Part shown: in pieces, positions 15,225 to 23,538 of the stretch
Layout: the number at the start of each line of letters is the position of its first letter
Numbering within the stretch: position 1 is the stretch's first letter
Assembly (NCBI GenBank): GCA_035502855.1
Contig: DATJTX010000034.1
Location: forward strand, 1 to 55,854
Length of the DNA: 55,854 bases
From: Candidatus Baltobacteraceae bacterium
GTDB lineage: Bacteria; Vulcanimicrobiota; Vulcanimicrobiia; Vulcanimicrobiales; Vulcanimicrobiaceae
Direction of reading: 5' to 3'
Translations under genes and position numbers: made by a program
The notes under the pieces: model-generated
Databases searched by the model: none
What the model was told of the DNA's origin: nothing
The model's input: the letters and a program-made list of their open reading frames with translations, nothing else

Positions 15225-17063
15225 ATGGCTTTCGATTCTCTCTACACGGGGATCTCCGGCCTGGACGCATACCAGAGCTGGATCGACATGATCTCCAACA
15301 ATATTGCCAATACGGCGACGACGGGCTTCAAAGCTCAACGGATGACCTTTGCCGATCAATTCTATCAGCAGGTCGGCTCGCCGTCGGGTCCCACGACCAC
15401 CAGCGGCGGCGTCAATCCCATCGATAATGGGCTCGGCGTCAAGATCGGGTCGGTCGACACCGAGTTCGCACAGGGCGGCCTCGAGACGACCGGTATCAAT
15501 ACGGATCTCGCACTCAACGGCGACGGATTCTTCATTGAAAACAACGCCAACGCTACCGGCACGCCCACCTATACCCGCGACGGCGCCTTCTCGCTCAACT
15601 CGAATGGGCTCTTCTACGATCCCGCGACGGGCAATGCCGTGATGGGCTACATGGCGGACAGCGCCGGCGTCGTCAACAACACCGGGGTTCCCGGTGCGAT
15701 CACGATTCCGATCGGCCTGCAAGAGCAAGCGCAAGCGACGGGCACCGGGGTCAAGGTCGGACCCACCAACAACGACGACGTGTTCGACGTCGCGCTCGGC
15801 GGTAATCTCGATCAGACCAACTGGTCGCAAGCCTTCCAAAACGCGGTCGGCGCATCGGCCAACCCGGGCGCGGCGGTGACCGTCTCGACGACGTTCTACG
15901 ACTCGCTGGGCAACGCGCACGAAGCGATCGTTACCTACACTCCGGTCGCGCCGAGTGCGGTTGCGGCAACCGTTGCTGCAAGCGGGACGACGGCCAACAC
16001 GACGGCCTTGTCGATCGCGCCGGGGACCAGCGTCGCCGACACCATCACGATCACACCGACGGGCGCGAGCACGTACTCGATCACGGATGCGGATACGGGC
16101 CAAACGCTCACCAACGTCGCGGGCGGAACGACGCAAACCGTCAACGGGGTCACGTTTACGCTCGCGACGCCGGCCACGGCCGGTGCCGAGACGTTGACGG
16201 TGACGGCGGCCGCAAACGGCCTGCCGTCGACGGTCGAAAATTCGGCCGGCACCGCCGTGCAGCCCGCCACCGAATGGCAGGTCAACGTCAGCTTCTCCGA
16301 CGGTACCCAGTTCCAGACGATAACGCAGCCCGGAAACATCTCCGCCAACGGCACCGTCAACGCGGCCTCGGTCGGCGTCGCGTCCTCGGGAACGATCGGG
16401 TACGTCTACTTCGATCAGAACGGACAGTACATCAACAGTTCGTCGATCGATGCCGTAGCAGCCGGCGAAGCACTCGGCGCGAACGCGCCGGGCTACCTTC
16501 ACGAGGCCGGTGCGACGGCGAGCCTCGACCAGGGCAACCAGCTCAACGTCACCCAATGGGGGCCGAGTGTCGGGAATGCGGCCCAGGCACCGACCGGCAC
16601 GGCAACGCCGGGCGCAATTGCTTTGGGCTTCTATCAAGACACCAGCTTGGAGGGCACGTCGTCGGCAACGGTGGTCAGTCAAAACGGCTATTCCGCCGGC
16701 ACGCTTTCCAATATCACCGTCGGTGAGGACGGCACGATCACCGGGTCGTTCACCAACGGACAGAGCAAAACGCTGGCGCAGCTCGCGATCGCGACCTTCC
16801 AAAACGAGGACGGTCTCGAACGACTGGGCAGTAACCAATTCGGAGCGACCGCGGCTTCCGGCTTGGCGCAAGTCGGGACCGCAAACTCCGGGCGGTACGG
16901 TTCGATCGTCGCCGGCGATCTCGAAGAGTCCAACGTCAATCTCGCCAACGAGTTCACCAACCTGATCATCGCGCAACGCGCGTTCCAGGCGAACTCGCGC
17001 GGCATCGAGACCGCAGACGCGAACCTGCAGACCGTCATCGCGTTGCAAGCCTCGCAGAACTAG
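15225..17063 (+). CDS. flgE: Flagellar hook protein FlgE
   Basis: 612 residues, well above the common 400-450. The N-terminal rod/hook signature FDSLYTGISGLDAYQSWIDM, SNNIANTATTGFKAQR and the C-terminal LANEFTNLIIAQRAFQANSR with ANLQTVIAL are diagnostic. The variable outer domains are enlarged by a Thr/Ala-rich block (about residues 243-330). FlgE polymerises into the hook. ATG 15225 is chosen because GAGGT lies eight bases upstream; TTG 15213 would overlap that site. Confidence 0.95.
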   Translation: MAFDSLYTGISGLDAYQSWIDMISNNIANTATTGFKAQRMTFADQFYQQVGSPSGPTTTSGGVNPIDNGLGVKIGSVDTEFAQGGLETTGINTDLALNGDGFFIENNANATGTPTYTRDGAFSLNSNGLFYDPATGNAVMGYMADSAGVVNNTGVPGAITIPIGLQEQAQATGTGVKVGPTNNDDVFDVALGGNLDQTNWSQAFQNAVGASANPGAAVTVSTTFYDSLGNAHEAIVTYTPVAPSAVAATVAASGTTANTTALSIAPGTSVADTITITPTGASTYSITDADTGQTLTNVAGGTTQTVNGVTFTLATPATAGAETLTVTAAANGLPSTVENSAGTAVQPATEWQVNVSFSDGTQFQTITQPGNISANGTVNAASVGVASSGTIGYVYFDQNGQYINSSSIDAVAAGEALGANAPGYLHEAGATASLDQGNQLNVTQWGPSVGNAAQAPTGTATPGAIALGFYQDTSLEGTSSATVVSQNGYSAGTLSNITVGEDGTITGSFTNGQSKTLAQLAIATFQNEDGLERLGSNQFGATAASGLAQVGTANSGRYGSIVAGDLEESNVNLANEFTNLIIAQRAFQANSRGIETADANLQTVIALQASQN

Positions 17064-17202
17064 AACACGGATATCCGCCGGAACACGGATGTGGGGCGGT
17101 TACACGGGGCGGCGAGGTCCAGCACACTCGCCGCCTCACTCGTTGGGGAAGCTCCGTTTCCTCGCATGGATGGGGACGATACGCCGGAGAATTTACGAGA
17201 CC
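17064..17202. other. flgE-flbD spacer with direct repeat and perfect hairpin
   Basis: This 139-nt spacer holds two copies of AACACGGAT (17064-17072 and 17082-17090). It also holds a perfect 9-bp stem, GGCGGCGAG (17108-17116) with CTCGCCGCC (17127-17135), around a 10-nt loop. No T-run follows. I see no gene in it; the long upstream extension of the flbD frame through this region is rejected. Confidence 0.5.
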
Positions 17203-17391
17203 GTGATAGCTTTGACCCGACTCAACGGCCATCCATTGATGGTCAACAGCGATCTCATCGAACAGATCGAGGAGACCCCGGATACGGTGGTGACGCTGAC
17301 CTCCGGAAACCGGCTAGTCGTCCGAGATAGGATGATTGAGATTCAGGAGAAAATCATCGATTTCAAGCGTCGAATCTATGGCCCTGCGTAA
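17203..17391 (+). CDS. flbD: Flagellar protein FlbD
   Basis: 62 residues, the normal size for this small family. The sequence begins IALTRLNGHPLMVNSDLIEQ and continues IEETPDTVVTLTSGNRLVV, which is diagnostic. GTG 17203 gives the family N-terminus. FlbD lies next to motA in Firmicutes-type clusters, as here. This is not the unrelated Caulobacter transcription factor of the same name. Its exact role is not established. Confidence 0.88.
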   Translation: MIALTRLNGHPLMVNSDLIEQIEETPDTVVTLTSGNRLVVRDRMIEIQEKIIDFKRRIYGPA

Positions 17392-17416
17392 GCGTGCAGC
17401 CGCACGACGCGGCCGC

Positions 17417-17470
17417 AGGTTCCGAGCATCCGACGTGCGCTCGGCGCCGTGCTCGTCGAAGGGCCGAGCG
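17417..17470. repeat. Tandem-hairpin repeat in the motA leader (related to the tRNA-Pro leader element)
   Basis: Bases 17417-17439 match 50989-51011 at 20 of 23 positions (both start AGGTTCCGAGCA and end GTGCG). A first small hairpin (GCAT/GTGC) is followed by a second with perfect 8-bp arms, CGCTCGGC (17438-17445) and GCCGAGCG (17463-17470). The element ends eight bases before the motA promoter -35. Confidence 0.55.
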
Positions 17471-17477
17471 AATACCC

Positions 17478-17505
17478 TTGATATTGGGGTTGGCCCGGCC
17501 GATAC
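17478..17505 (+). promoter_or_regulatory. Sigma-28/sigma-D-like promoter for motA-motB
   Basis: TTGA at 17478-17481 and GCCGATAC at 17498-17505 are separated by 16 nt. The -10 matches seven of eight positions of GCCGATAA. Stator genes are classic late flagellar targets. It lies 42 nt upstream of the motA start. Confidence 0.55.
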
Positions 17506-17547
17506 CCGGTAAAGGCATCGGCCTAACCTCTTGCGGAGAGCGGAACC

Positions 17548-18390
17548 TTGGACTTAGCAACTATTTTAGGCCTGATCCTAGGCTTTGGGGCTATTATCGT
17601 CGCCGGCTGGGTCGGTGGCACCGACCCGCACATCATCCTCGGGCGTCCCGAAGCGCTGTTTCTGATTCTCGGCGGCACGCTCGGCGCCACCCTGACGTCC
17701 TTTCCGATGCGCACCTTCTTGCGCGGCTTTTTCGGCGGCTTCCGAACCGCGTTCACACAGGTCGATTATCACGAACGCGACGTGATTTCAACGCTCGTGT
17801 CGTTCGCCGAGAAAGCTCGGCGCGAAGGACTGCTCGCGCTGGAAAACGAGGCTGCGGCGCTCGACGACGACTTCATGCGCAAGGGCATTCAGCTCGTGAT
17901 CGACGGTCGCGATACCGAGATCATCCGCAAGGTGTTGGAAACCGAAGTCAGCAGCGCCCAAGAGAGCGGCGCCAAGGCCGAGCAGGTGTTCATGAATCTG
18001 GGCGGCTATTCGCCCACGCTGGGGATCATCGGTACCGTGCTCGGTTTGATCGGCATGCTCAAAGGTCTTTCCGAGATGAGCAATAGCACCAACGTTGCGG
18101 GCACGATCGGCGTCGCGACCGCGGAGGCGTTCGTCGCGACGTTCTTCGGCATCATGTTCGCGAATCTGCTGTGGCTGCCGATCGCCACCAAAATCAAGGA
18201 ACGCAACGGTCAATTGCTGCTGATGCGCGAGATCATGATCGAAGGAATACTTGCAATCCAGGCCGGCGACAATCCGCGTTTGCTGGAAGAGAAGCTGCTG
18301 GCCTTCATCGATCCCAAGGACCGCGAGAGCGAGGTCGAAGAAGGGGGAGCGATTGCGGGCGAGGCCGGATACTCGGCTTCGTCGGCGTAA
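17548..18390 (+). CDS. motA: Flagellar stator protein MotA
   Basis: 280 residues. It has the four-helix MotA layout: an N-terminal helix (LATILGLILGFGAIIVAGWV), a second helix with FLILGGTLGATLTSFP, a large charged cytoplasmic loop containing EKARREGLLALENEA, and helices 3-4 with GGYSPTLGIIGTVLGLI and EAFVATFFGIMFANL. It conducts ions with MotB and pushes on FliG. TTG 17548 is preceded by GGAGAG at a good distance. motB follows after 23 nt. Confidence 0.95.
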   Translation: MDLATILGLILGFGAIIVAGWVGGTDPHIILGRPEALFLILGGTLGATLTSFPMRTFLRGFFGGFRTAFTQVDYHERDVISTLVSFAEKARREGLLALENEAAALDDDFMRKGIQLVIDGRDTEIIRKVLETEVSSAQESGAKAEQVFMNLGGYSPTLGIIGTVLGLIGMLKGLSEMSNSTNVAGTIGVATAEAFVATFFGIMFANLLWLPIATKIKERNGQLLLMREIMIEGILAIQAGDNPRLLEEKLLAFIDPKDRESEVEEGGAIAGEAGYSASSA

Positions 18391-18413
18391 CCGCGATGCG
18401 GCTGACGTAAACG

Positions 18414-19181
18414 ATGGCACAACCGATCAAGAGTGCAGCCCGGGCAGCCGAATCGAGTCGGCCGCGCAAGAGATCCGAGGAAAAACTCGAGACCGCCGGC
18501 ATGATGCGCTGGCTGCTGACCTACGCCGACATGATCACTCTCATGCTGGCGTTGTTCATCATCCTCTTCGCCATGTCCACGATCAGCCGCGTCAAGGTCC
18601 AGCAGTTCGCAAAATCCGTTTCCGCCGGATTCAACAATACCTGGTCGGTCAATCAGCCGCCGAACGGCGGCGCCAACGGCTCGCAGTCGTTCGAGGCGAG
18701 CTCCAGCATCCCGGCAATCGAGAAAGAGCTCGAGAAATACGTCAAGGAGAGTCATCTCGAGCAACAGGTCCAGATCCACGCGACGTCACGCGGGCTGGTG
18801 GTTTCGCTGCTTTCCGACAAATCGTACTACGATAGCGGCAGCGCCGAGATGCGGCCGCAGACATTGGCCGTGCTCGACGAGCTCGCGCCGCTGCTCAAAC
18901 GCAACAACGACCAAATAGCGGTCGAGGGGTATACCGACAACGTGCCGATCGCGACGTCGCAATATCCGACGAACTGGGAGCTCTCCGCCGCGCGCGCCGT
19001 CGGCGTCGCCCGATATCTGGTCGAGCACGAGGGTATCTCGCCCAGCCGCGTCCGCGCCACCGGTTATGGTGAATATCGTCCGCGCAATGCGAACGCAACG
19101 GACGCACAGCGGCAGATCAACCGCCGCGTCGACATCGTGATCTTGAACGGCGGCTCATCTTTAGATACCGGGAAAGGTTAG
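18414..19181 (+). CDS. motB: Flagellar stator protein MotB
   Basis: 255 residues. A single N-terminal membrane helix contains the ion-binding Asp in WLLTYADMITLMLALF (about residue 39). A linker and a C-terminal OmpA-type peptidoglycan-binding domain follow (VEGYTDNVPI, NWELSAARAVGVARYL, RVRATGYGEYRPRNAN). It anchors the stator to the cell wall. The sequence resembles proton-type MotB, but ion choice cannot be assigned by eye. Confidence 0.95.
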   Translation: MAQPIKSAARAAESSRPRKRSEEKLETAGMMRWLLTYADMITLMLALFIILFAMSTISRVKVQQFAKSVSAGFNNTWSVNQPPNGGANGSQSFEASSSIPAIEKELEKYVKESHLEQQVQIHATSRGLVVSLLSDKSYYDSGSAEMRPQTLAVLDELAPLLKRNNDQIAVEGYTDNVPIATSQYPTNWELSAARAVGVARYLVEHEGISPSRVRATGYGEYRPRNANATDAQRQINRRVDIVILNGGSSLDTGKG

Positions 19182-19194
19182 TAAAAGCGCACGC

Positions 19195-20190
19195 ATGTCA
19201 AGTCTTTCACAAGAAGAGATTGATGCCCTCATCAATCAACTCTCCGGCGAAGGAGCGGTCCCGGCAAAGGAAGCGATCGACGGCCGCCGTGTCAAGTCGT
19301 TCGATTTTCGTTTCAATAAGCGGCTCGATAAGTTCACGAACAATCAGTTGCAAACTCTGCGCACACTGCACGAGAACTTTACCCGGCTGCTCAACAACTC
19401 GCTCTCGGTCTACTTGCGAACTCGCGTTGAAGCGACGATCGTTTCGATCGAACAGATAAGTTACGGAGACTTCATCGCTTCGATCGGGATTCCGTCGATC
19501 TTAGGCATCTTTTCGATGGATCCGCTGCCTGGAAGCGGCATCGTCCAGGTGGACCTGAATCTGGTCTTTTCGATCATCGACCGTTTGCTGGGCGGGCCCG
19601 GCTGGTTCCCGAACAAGCTTCGCGATCTCACCGATATCGAGCGCACGCTGATGCAGCGCTTTATGGCGCGGATGCTCAACAGCTACCGCGAATCGTGGAA
19701 CTACCTCTTGACGCTTTCGCTGAAGATCGAGGCGCTCGATTCGAATCCGCAGTTCATCCCGCGGATCATTCCCCTCGATCAGATCGTCGCCTACATTTCG
19801 ATGGAGCTCAAGATCGGCGACATGGCCGGAGTGATGAATTTCTGCCTACCCTACCTCGTTCTCCAGTCGATCGGACAACAGCTCACCGAGTTCCAATGGT
19901 CACCGACGGTCGTGGCCGGGCGAGGCATGACGGAGGAAGACATTGCGCAGCTGACTCGAAACGTCGAACGTGCACCGGTCGAGATCGAGGTCGAACTCGG
20001 CAAAACGACGGTTTCATTGCGCGATTTGGTCGCGTTGCAGGAAGGGGACATCGTCGTCTTCGATAAGTTGACCAACGAGCCGCTCTCCGCGATGGTCAAC
20101 GAACGGGAAAAGTTCCGCGTCTTTCCCGGCATCAATAAGGACCAGTTGACGGTGCAGGTCTCTCACGTTCTTTCGAGCGAGGACGAATAG
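19195..20190 (+). CDS. fliM: Flagellar motor switch protein FliM
   Basis: 331 residues. The N-terminal CheY-P docking peptide LSQEEIDALINQL is intact. The middle domain has YGDFIASIGIPSILGIF and MDPLPGSGIVQVDLNLVFSI, and the C-terminal SpoA-type domain has VEIEVELGKTTVSLRDLVAL. It forms the C-ring wall and receives the CheY signal. It starts 13 nt after motB and the fliY-like gene follows in three bases. Confidence 0.96.
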   Translation: MSSLSQEEIDALINQLSGEGAVPAKEAIDGRRVKSFDFRFNKRLDKFTNNQLQTLRTLHENFTRLLNNSLSVYLRTRVEATIVSIEQISYGDFIASIGIPSILGIFSMDPLPGSGIVQVDLNLVFSIIDRLLGGPGWFPNKLRDLTDIERTLMQRFMARMLNSYRESWNYLLTLSLKIEALDSNPQFIPRIIPLDQIVAYISMELKIGDMAGVMNFCLPYLVLQSIGQQLTEFQWSPTVVAGRGMTEEDIAQLTRNVERAPVEIEVELGKTTVSLRDLVALQEGDIVVFDKLTNEPLSAMVNEREKFRVFPGINKDQLTVQVSHVLSSEDE

Positions 20191-20193
20191 CGT

Positions 20194-21099
20194 ATGCCCG
20201 ATACACAGCAGCTCGCCGATGCAATGCTGGCAGCCGCCGGCGCCGTGCTCGGCCGGCTGGTGGAGCAGACCGCGAGTGCCGGCGCCGCGACGCGAAACGA
20301 TCACGACGGATCGATCCGCACCGACGGCGACGAGCTGGTTTCGCTGGCGACGATTCCGTCGCTGGGGGCGCAGCTCGTCGTGCGCTTCCCAACCGCGGAC
20401 ATGCAGCAGATCGTCGGGGTCATGCTCGGCGGGGGCGACGACGTAACCGAGATGGGCCCGATGCAGATGTCGATTGCCTCGGAAACGGTTTCTCAGATCG
20501 CAAGCGCGATGGTCGAGGAACTCGCCAAAGCGATCGGCACGTCGAGCGACGGCGCGCACGCCTCTCTGTGTAACGACGCGACGCTCCTTCCGCCGCCTCC
20601 TTTCATTTCCTATAGCGGAGCGATCGACGTCGGATCGGACCTGAGCTCGCGAATCAGCATCGACTTCGCCGCCATCACCCTCTCGAAGCTGGGGCTCAAT
20701 GCGACGACCGGAGCCGAGAACACCGCCAAAGCCCCGCCGGCGGAAGCGGCCGCCACCGCGGCGCCCAAGCGTGCAGCCGCGGCGCCGGCGAACGCCCAAA
20801 ACGTCGCATACACGACGATGCAGCCGACGGCGCCGCGCCCGGCGCAGCCGGGTCAAGCCAACCTCGATCTCGTGCACGACGTACCGCTCCAGATCAGCGC
20901 TGTGCTCGGGAAGACGGTGATGCCGCTGCGCGAAGTGGTTTCACTGCAATCCGGCAGTGTCTTCGAGCTGGACAAACTCGCTGCCGAACCGATCGATCTT
21001 TATGTCAACAACATCCTCATCGCGCGCGGCGAAGTCGTGGTCGTCGACGACAAGTACGCCGTGAAGATCAGCGAACTCAATCCGCAGACGAGTTCCTGA
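20194..21099 (+). CDS. fliY: C-ring protein FliN/FliY-like
   Basis: 301 residues, far longer than a plain FliN. The N-terminal part (about residues 1-170) resembles the CheC/FliM-middle fold, with VGVMLGGGDDVTEMGPM and ETVSQIASAMVEELAKAIG. A Pro/Ala-rich linker follows, and then a C-terminal SpoA domain (HDVPLQISAVLGKTVMPLRE, ELDKLAAEPIDLYVN). This architecture matches FliY. Whether the N-terminal domain has CheY-P phosphatase activity is unclear because the E-x2-N signature is not obvious. Confidence 0.8.
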   Translation: MPDTQQLADAMLAAAGAVLGRLVEQTASAGAATRNDHDGSIRTDGDELVSLATIPSLGAQLVVRFPTADMQQIVGVMLGGGDDVTEMGPMQMSIASETVSQIASAMVEELAKAIGTSSDGAHASLCNDATLLPPPPFISYSGAIDVGSDLSSRISIDFAAITLSKLGLNATTGAENTAKAPPAEAAATAAPKRAAAAPANAQNVAYTTMQPTAPRPAQPGQANLDLVHDVPLQISAVLGKTVMPLREVVSLQSGSVFELDKLAAEPIDLYVNNILIARGEVVVVDDKYAVKISELNPQTSS

Positions 21100-21109
21100 C
21101 GGCGCCATA

Positions 21110-21463
21110 ATGTCCGCGAGCTTTTGGCTCAACTACGTCTTTGCACTCCTGGTCGTCGCGCTGCTGCTCGGCGGCCTTTATGCTGTTGTACGCGGTCTCT
21201 CGCGCGGACGGATCCTAACATCGGCGAACCGGCGGCTGGTAACGGTGCTCGAGTCGACGCCACTCTCGCAACACTCCGCGCTGCACGTGATCAAAGTCGG
21301 CGATCGGTACTTCCTGGTCGGCGGAGGCCAAGGCCACGTCAACTCGCTGGTCGAGCTGCCGGCCGAAGAAGTCGAGGCCTGGCTGCAGACGCAGCGCGCG
21401 CTCTTCGGCGCGACGCAGAAATCGCTCGCCGACCTGGTGAAATCGCTGCGTGGAAAACCCTAG
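21110..21463 (+). CDS. fliO: Flagellar biosynthesis protein FliO
   Basis: 117 residues. One N-terminal membrane helix (YVFALLVVALLLGGLYAVVR) precedes a small cytoplasmic domain with VLESTPLSQHSALHVIKVGD and YFLVGGGQGHVNSL, a good match to the divergent FliO family. It stabilises FliP and helps assemble the export gate. The fliP start overlaps its end by 14 nt, supporting coupled synthesis. Confidence 0.88.
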   Translation: MSASFWLNYVFALLVVALLLGGLYAVVRGLSRGRILTSANRRLVTVLESTPLSQHSALHVIKVGDRYFLVGGGQGHVNSLVELPAEEVEAWLQTQRALFGATQKSLADLVKSLRGKP

Positions 21464-22286
21464 GGCCCGTAACCCGCGCCTTCGTGCGCTATTGGATTGT
21501 TTGAGGCGGCATGCTCCGTTTCTGGGCCTCTCGGCGGCCGTGATCGGCCTGCTCTGGGTGCTCCCGGCGCTTGCGATCGCGCAGACGGCGCCCACCGCTC
21601 CAACCGTGCCGGTACCCAACATCAACATCGGATTGGGTCAGACGAACAATCCGCAGCAGGTCGTCGGCGCGCTGCAGGTACTGTTGCTCCTCACGGTGCT
21701 TACGCTCGCGCCGACGTTGCTGGTGATGACGACCTCGTTCACCCGGATCATCGTCGTGCTCTCGTTCGTGCGCACCGCCATGGGCACGCAGCAGACGCCC
21801 CCCAACCAGGTGCTCGTCGGACTTGCCTTGTTGTTGACGTTCTTCGTGATGAACCCGGTCATCCGGCAAATCAACACCAACGCGGTCCAGCCATATCTAC
21901 AGAAGAAGATCAGTCAATCGGTTGCCTTGGACCGCGCGGCGCAGCCGCTGCGCACCTTCATGTTCAAGCAGACGCGTGTGAAGGACATCCAGCTCTTCTA
22001 CTCGATCTCGAAGGAGCCGCGCCCCGCCTCTCAACGCGACGTTCCGACCTATTTGCTCGTGCCCGCTTTCGTACTCTCCGAACTGAAGACGGCCTTCGAG
22101 ATCGGCTTCGCGATCTATATTCCATTCATCATCATCGACATGGTCACCGCGAGTATCCTCCTGTCGATGGGCATGATGATGATTCCGCCGGTGATCATCT
22201 CGCTGCCGTTCAAAGTCCTCATTTTCATCCTCGTCGACGGCTGGGATCTGGTCGTCAGCGCGCTCTTCCAGAGTTTCCACACGTGA
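21450..22286 (+). CDS. fliP: Flagellar export gate protein FliP
   Basis: 278 residues with an N-terminal cleavable-type signal segment, as in other FliP proteins. Diagnostic segments are MTTSFTRIIVVLSFVRTAMG, TPPNQVLVGLALLLTFFVM, PTYLLVPAFVLSELKTAFEI and the C-terminal LVDGWDLVVSALFQSF. It forms the core of the inner-membrane export gate with FliQ and FliR. GTG 21450 lies inside fliO. The stop overlaps the fliQ GTG. Confidence 0.97.
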   Translation: MENPRARNPRLRALLDCLRRHAPFLGLSAAVIGLLWVLPALAIAQTAPTAPTVPVPNINIGLGQTNNPQQVVGALQVLLLLTVLTLAPTLLVMTTSFTRIIVVLSFVRTAMGTQQTPPNQVLVGLALLLTFFVMNPVIRQINTNAVQPYLQKKISQSVALDRAAQPLRTFMFKQTRVKDIQLFYSISKEPRPASQRDVPTYLLVPAFVLSELKTAFEIGFAIYIPFIIIDMVTASILLSMGMMMIPPVIISLPFKVLIFILVDGWDLVVSALFQSFHT

Positions 22287-22552
22287 CGTTCGGCGACGTG
22301 GTTTCGATCGGTCAACAAGCAATATTTGTCGCGCTCATCGCAGCGGCTCCCGTTTTACTGTTGAGCATGATCGTCGGCCTGACCATCTCGCTCTTTCAAG
22401 CGGTGACGCAAATCCAAGAGCCGACGTTGGCGTTCATTCCGAAGATCGTCGTCTCTGCGCTCGCCCTGCTCTTTTTCGCCCCCTTCATTCTTGCGATGCT
22501 GACCGATTTCACCGCGCGCATTTTCTCGAGCCTGCCCGCCTTTGTGAAGTAA
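22283..22552 (+). CDS. fliQ: Flagellar export gate protein FliQ
   Basis: 89 residues, the standard size. It starts at GTG 22283, overlapping the fliP stop (GTGA). Two membrane helices are visible (GQQAIFVALIAAAPVLLLSM and KIVVSALALLFFAPFILAML) joined by TISLFQAVTQIQEPTLAFIP, the FliQ signature. Its TAA overlaps the fliR ATG. Confidence 0.95.
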   Translation: MTFGDVVSIGQQAIFVALIAAAPVLLLSMIVGLTISLFQAVTQIQEPTLAFIPKIVVSALALLFFAPFILAMLTDFTARIFSSLPAFVK

Positions 22553-23331
22553 TGCATCTCTTCGGGCTGACGACCGAGCAGTTCGAGGTCTTTCTGCTGA
22601 TCTTCCTGAGGGTCAGCTCGATGCTTTTTCTCTTTCCGGTCATCTCGTCGGCGCAATTCCCATCGCAGTTGCGGCTGGGTTTGGGGGCGTTGATCTCGTT
22701 CATCATCTATCGCACGGTTCCGCATCCGCATCTGGCCGGCGGCGCCTTCGAATTGCTGGTGGGAGCGAGTGCGCAGGTCTTGCTGGGCGTCATCGTCGGC
22801 TTTATCGCATCACTGGTATTTACGGGAATTCAATTTGCCGGCGAATTGATCGATTTGCAGATCGGGTTTGCCATCGCCAACGTCATCAATCCGACGACGC
22901 AGCAGAACATCACGATCATCGGCGAGTTCCAGCTTGCGCTCGCAACCCTGATCTTTCTGGCCACCGACTCGCACTATTTCCTGATTCAGGGAATCGCGGG
23001 CTCATTTAATCTGGTCCCGTTACCCTACATCAACCTCGACCCCGCCGTCGCCGGAAATCTCACGCTGTTCTTTTCGCAGGCGTTTCTGATCGTCTTCCGC
23101 ATCTCGGCGCCGGTGGTCGTCGCGCTCTTTCTCACCAACGTGATGTTGGCGTTCATGGCGCGTGTCGCGCCGCAGATGAACGTGTTCGTCATCGGCCTGC
23201 CGATCCAAGTCGCCGTCGGGCTGACGATGATGGCGATCTCGATCCCGTTATTGGCAGTGGTAGGACCGGAAATATTTCAAGACGTCGCCGGCCAAATGGA
23301 CGCCGCCATGAGAGGCCTGCGTCCTCCATGA
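22552..23331 (+). CDS. fliR: Flagellar export gate protein FliR
   Basis: 259 residues with about six membrane segments. Family segments include EVFLLIFLRVSSMLFLFPVI, FAGELIDLQIGFAIANVINP and APQMNVFVIGLPIQVAVGLT. It completes the FliPQR gate. It overlaps fliQ by one base (TAATG). The next gene is on the opposite strand, so this segment of the flagellar operon ends here. Confidence 0.95.
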   Translation: MHLFGLTTEQFEVFLLIFLRVSSMLFLFPVISSAQFPSQLRLGLGALISFIIYRTVPHPHLAGGAFELLVGASAQVLLGVIVGFIASLVFTGIQFAGELIDLQIGFAIANVINPTTQQNITIIGEFQLALATLIFLATDSHYFLIQGIAGSFNLVPLPYINLDPAVAGNLTLFFSQAFLIVFRISAPVVVALFLTNVMLAFMARVAPQMNVFVIGLPIQVAVGLTMMAISIPLLAVVGPEIFQDVAGQMDAAMRGLRPP

Positions 23332-23538
23332 CGGCCATCCTCCAATCGTGGACCGAGTTGTAGCGCGGCTTCCGGCGGGCGCTACGTGCTGCGGAGGGGA
23401 CTCTGACGCGAGCGCCATTGACAGGAGGTCAAAATTCTTCCGTTACAGGTGGCGCGAGCGCAGCGTAGCAGGAGCGCGACACGACGTCGCGCGACGAGCG
23501 ACCCGACGCGGCATGTAGCGCCCGACCGGAAAGCGGCG
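23332..23538. other. Convergent spacer between fliR and the lipoprotein gene, with hairpins
   Basis: I see no gene in this 207-nt spacer. It contains three perfect 7-bp hairpins: GTAGCGC (23360-23366) with GCGCTAC (23379-23385), GCGCGAC (23474-23480) with GTCGCGC (23486-23492), and TAGCGCC (23516-23522) with GGCGCTA (23535-23541, overlapping the lipoprotein stop codon). None has a clear T-run, so they are candidate structured ends for convergent transcripts rather than standard terminators. Confidence 0.5.

Noticed and set aside
15219-17048. 609-codon reverse-strand ORF opposite flgE
   Set aside because: Arg/Asp/Gly-rich antisense shadow of a clearly identified gene; long open antisense frames are expected at this GC content.
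23418-23432. TTGACAGGAGGTCAA, which looks both like a -35 and a ribosome site
   Set aside because: No -10 at usable distance and no credible ORF follows; kept only as a small palindrome.
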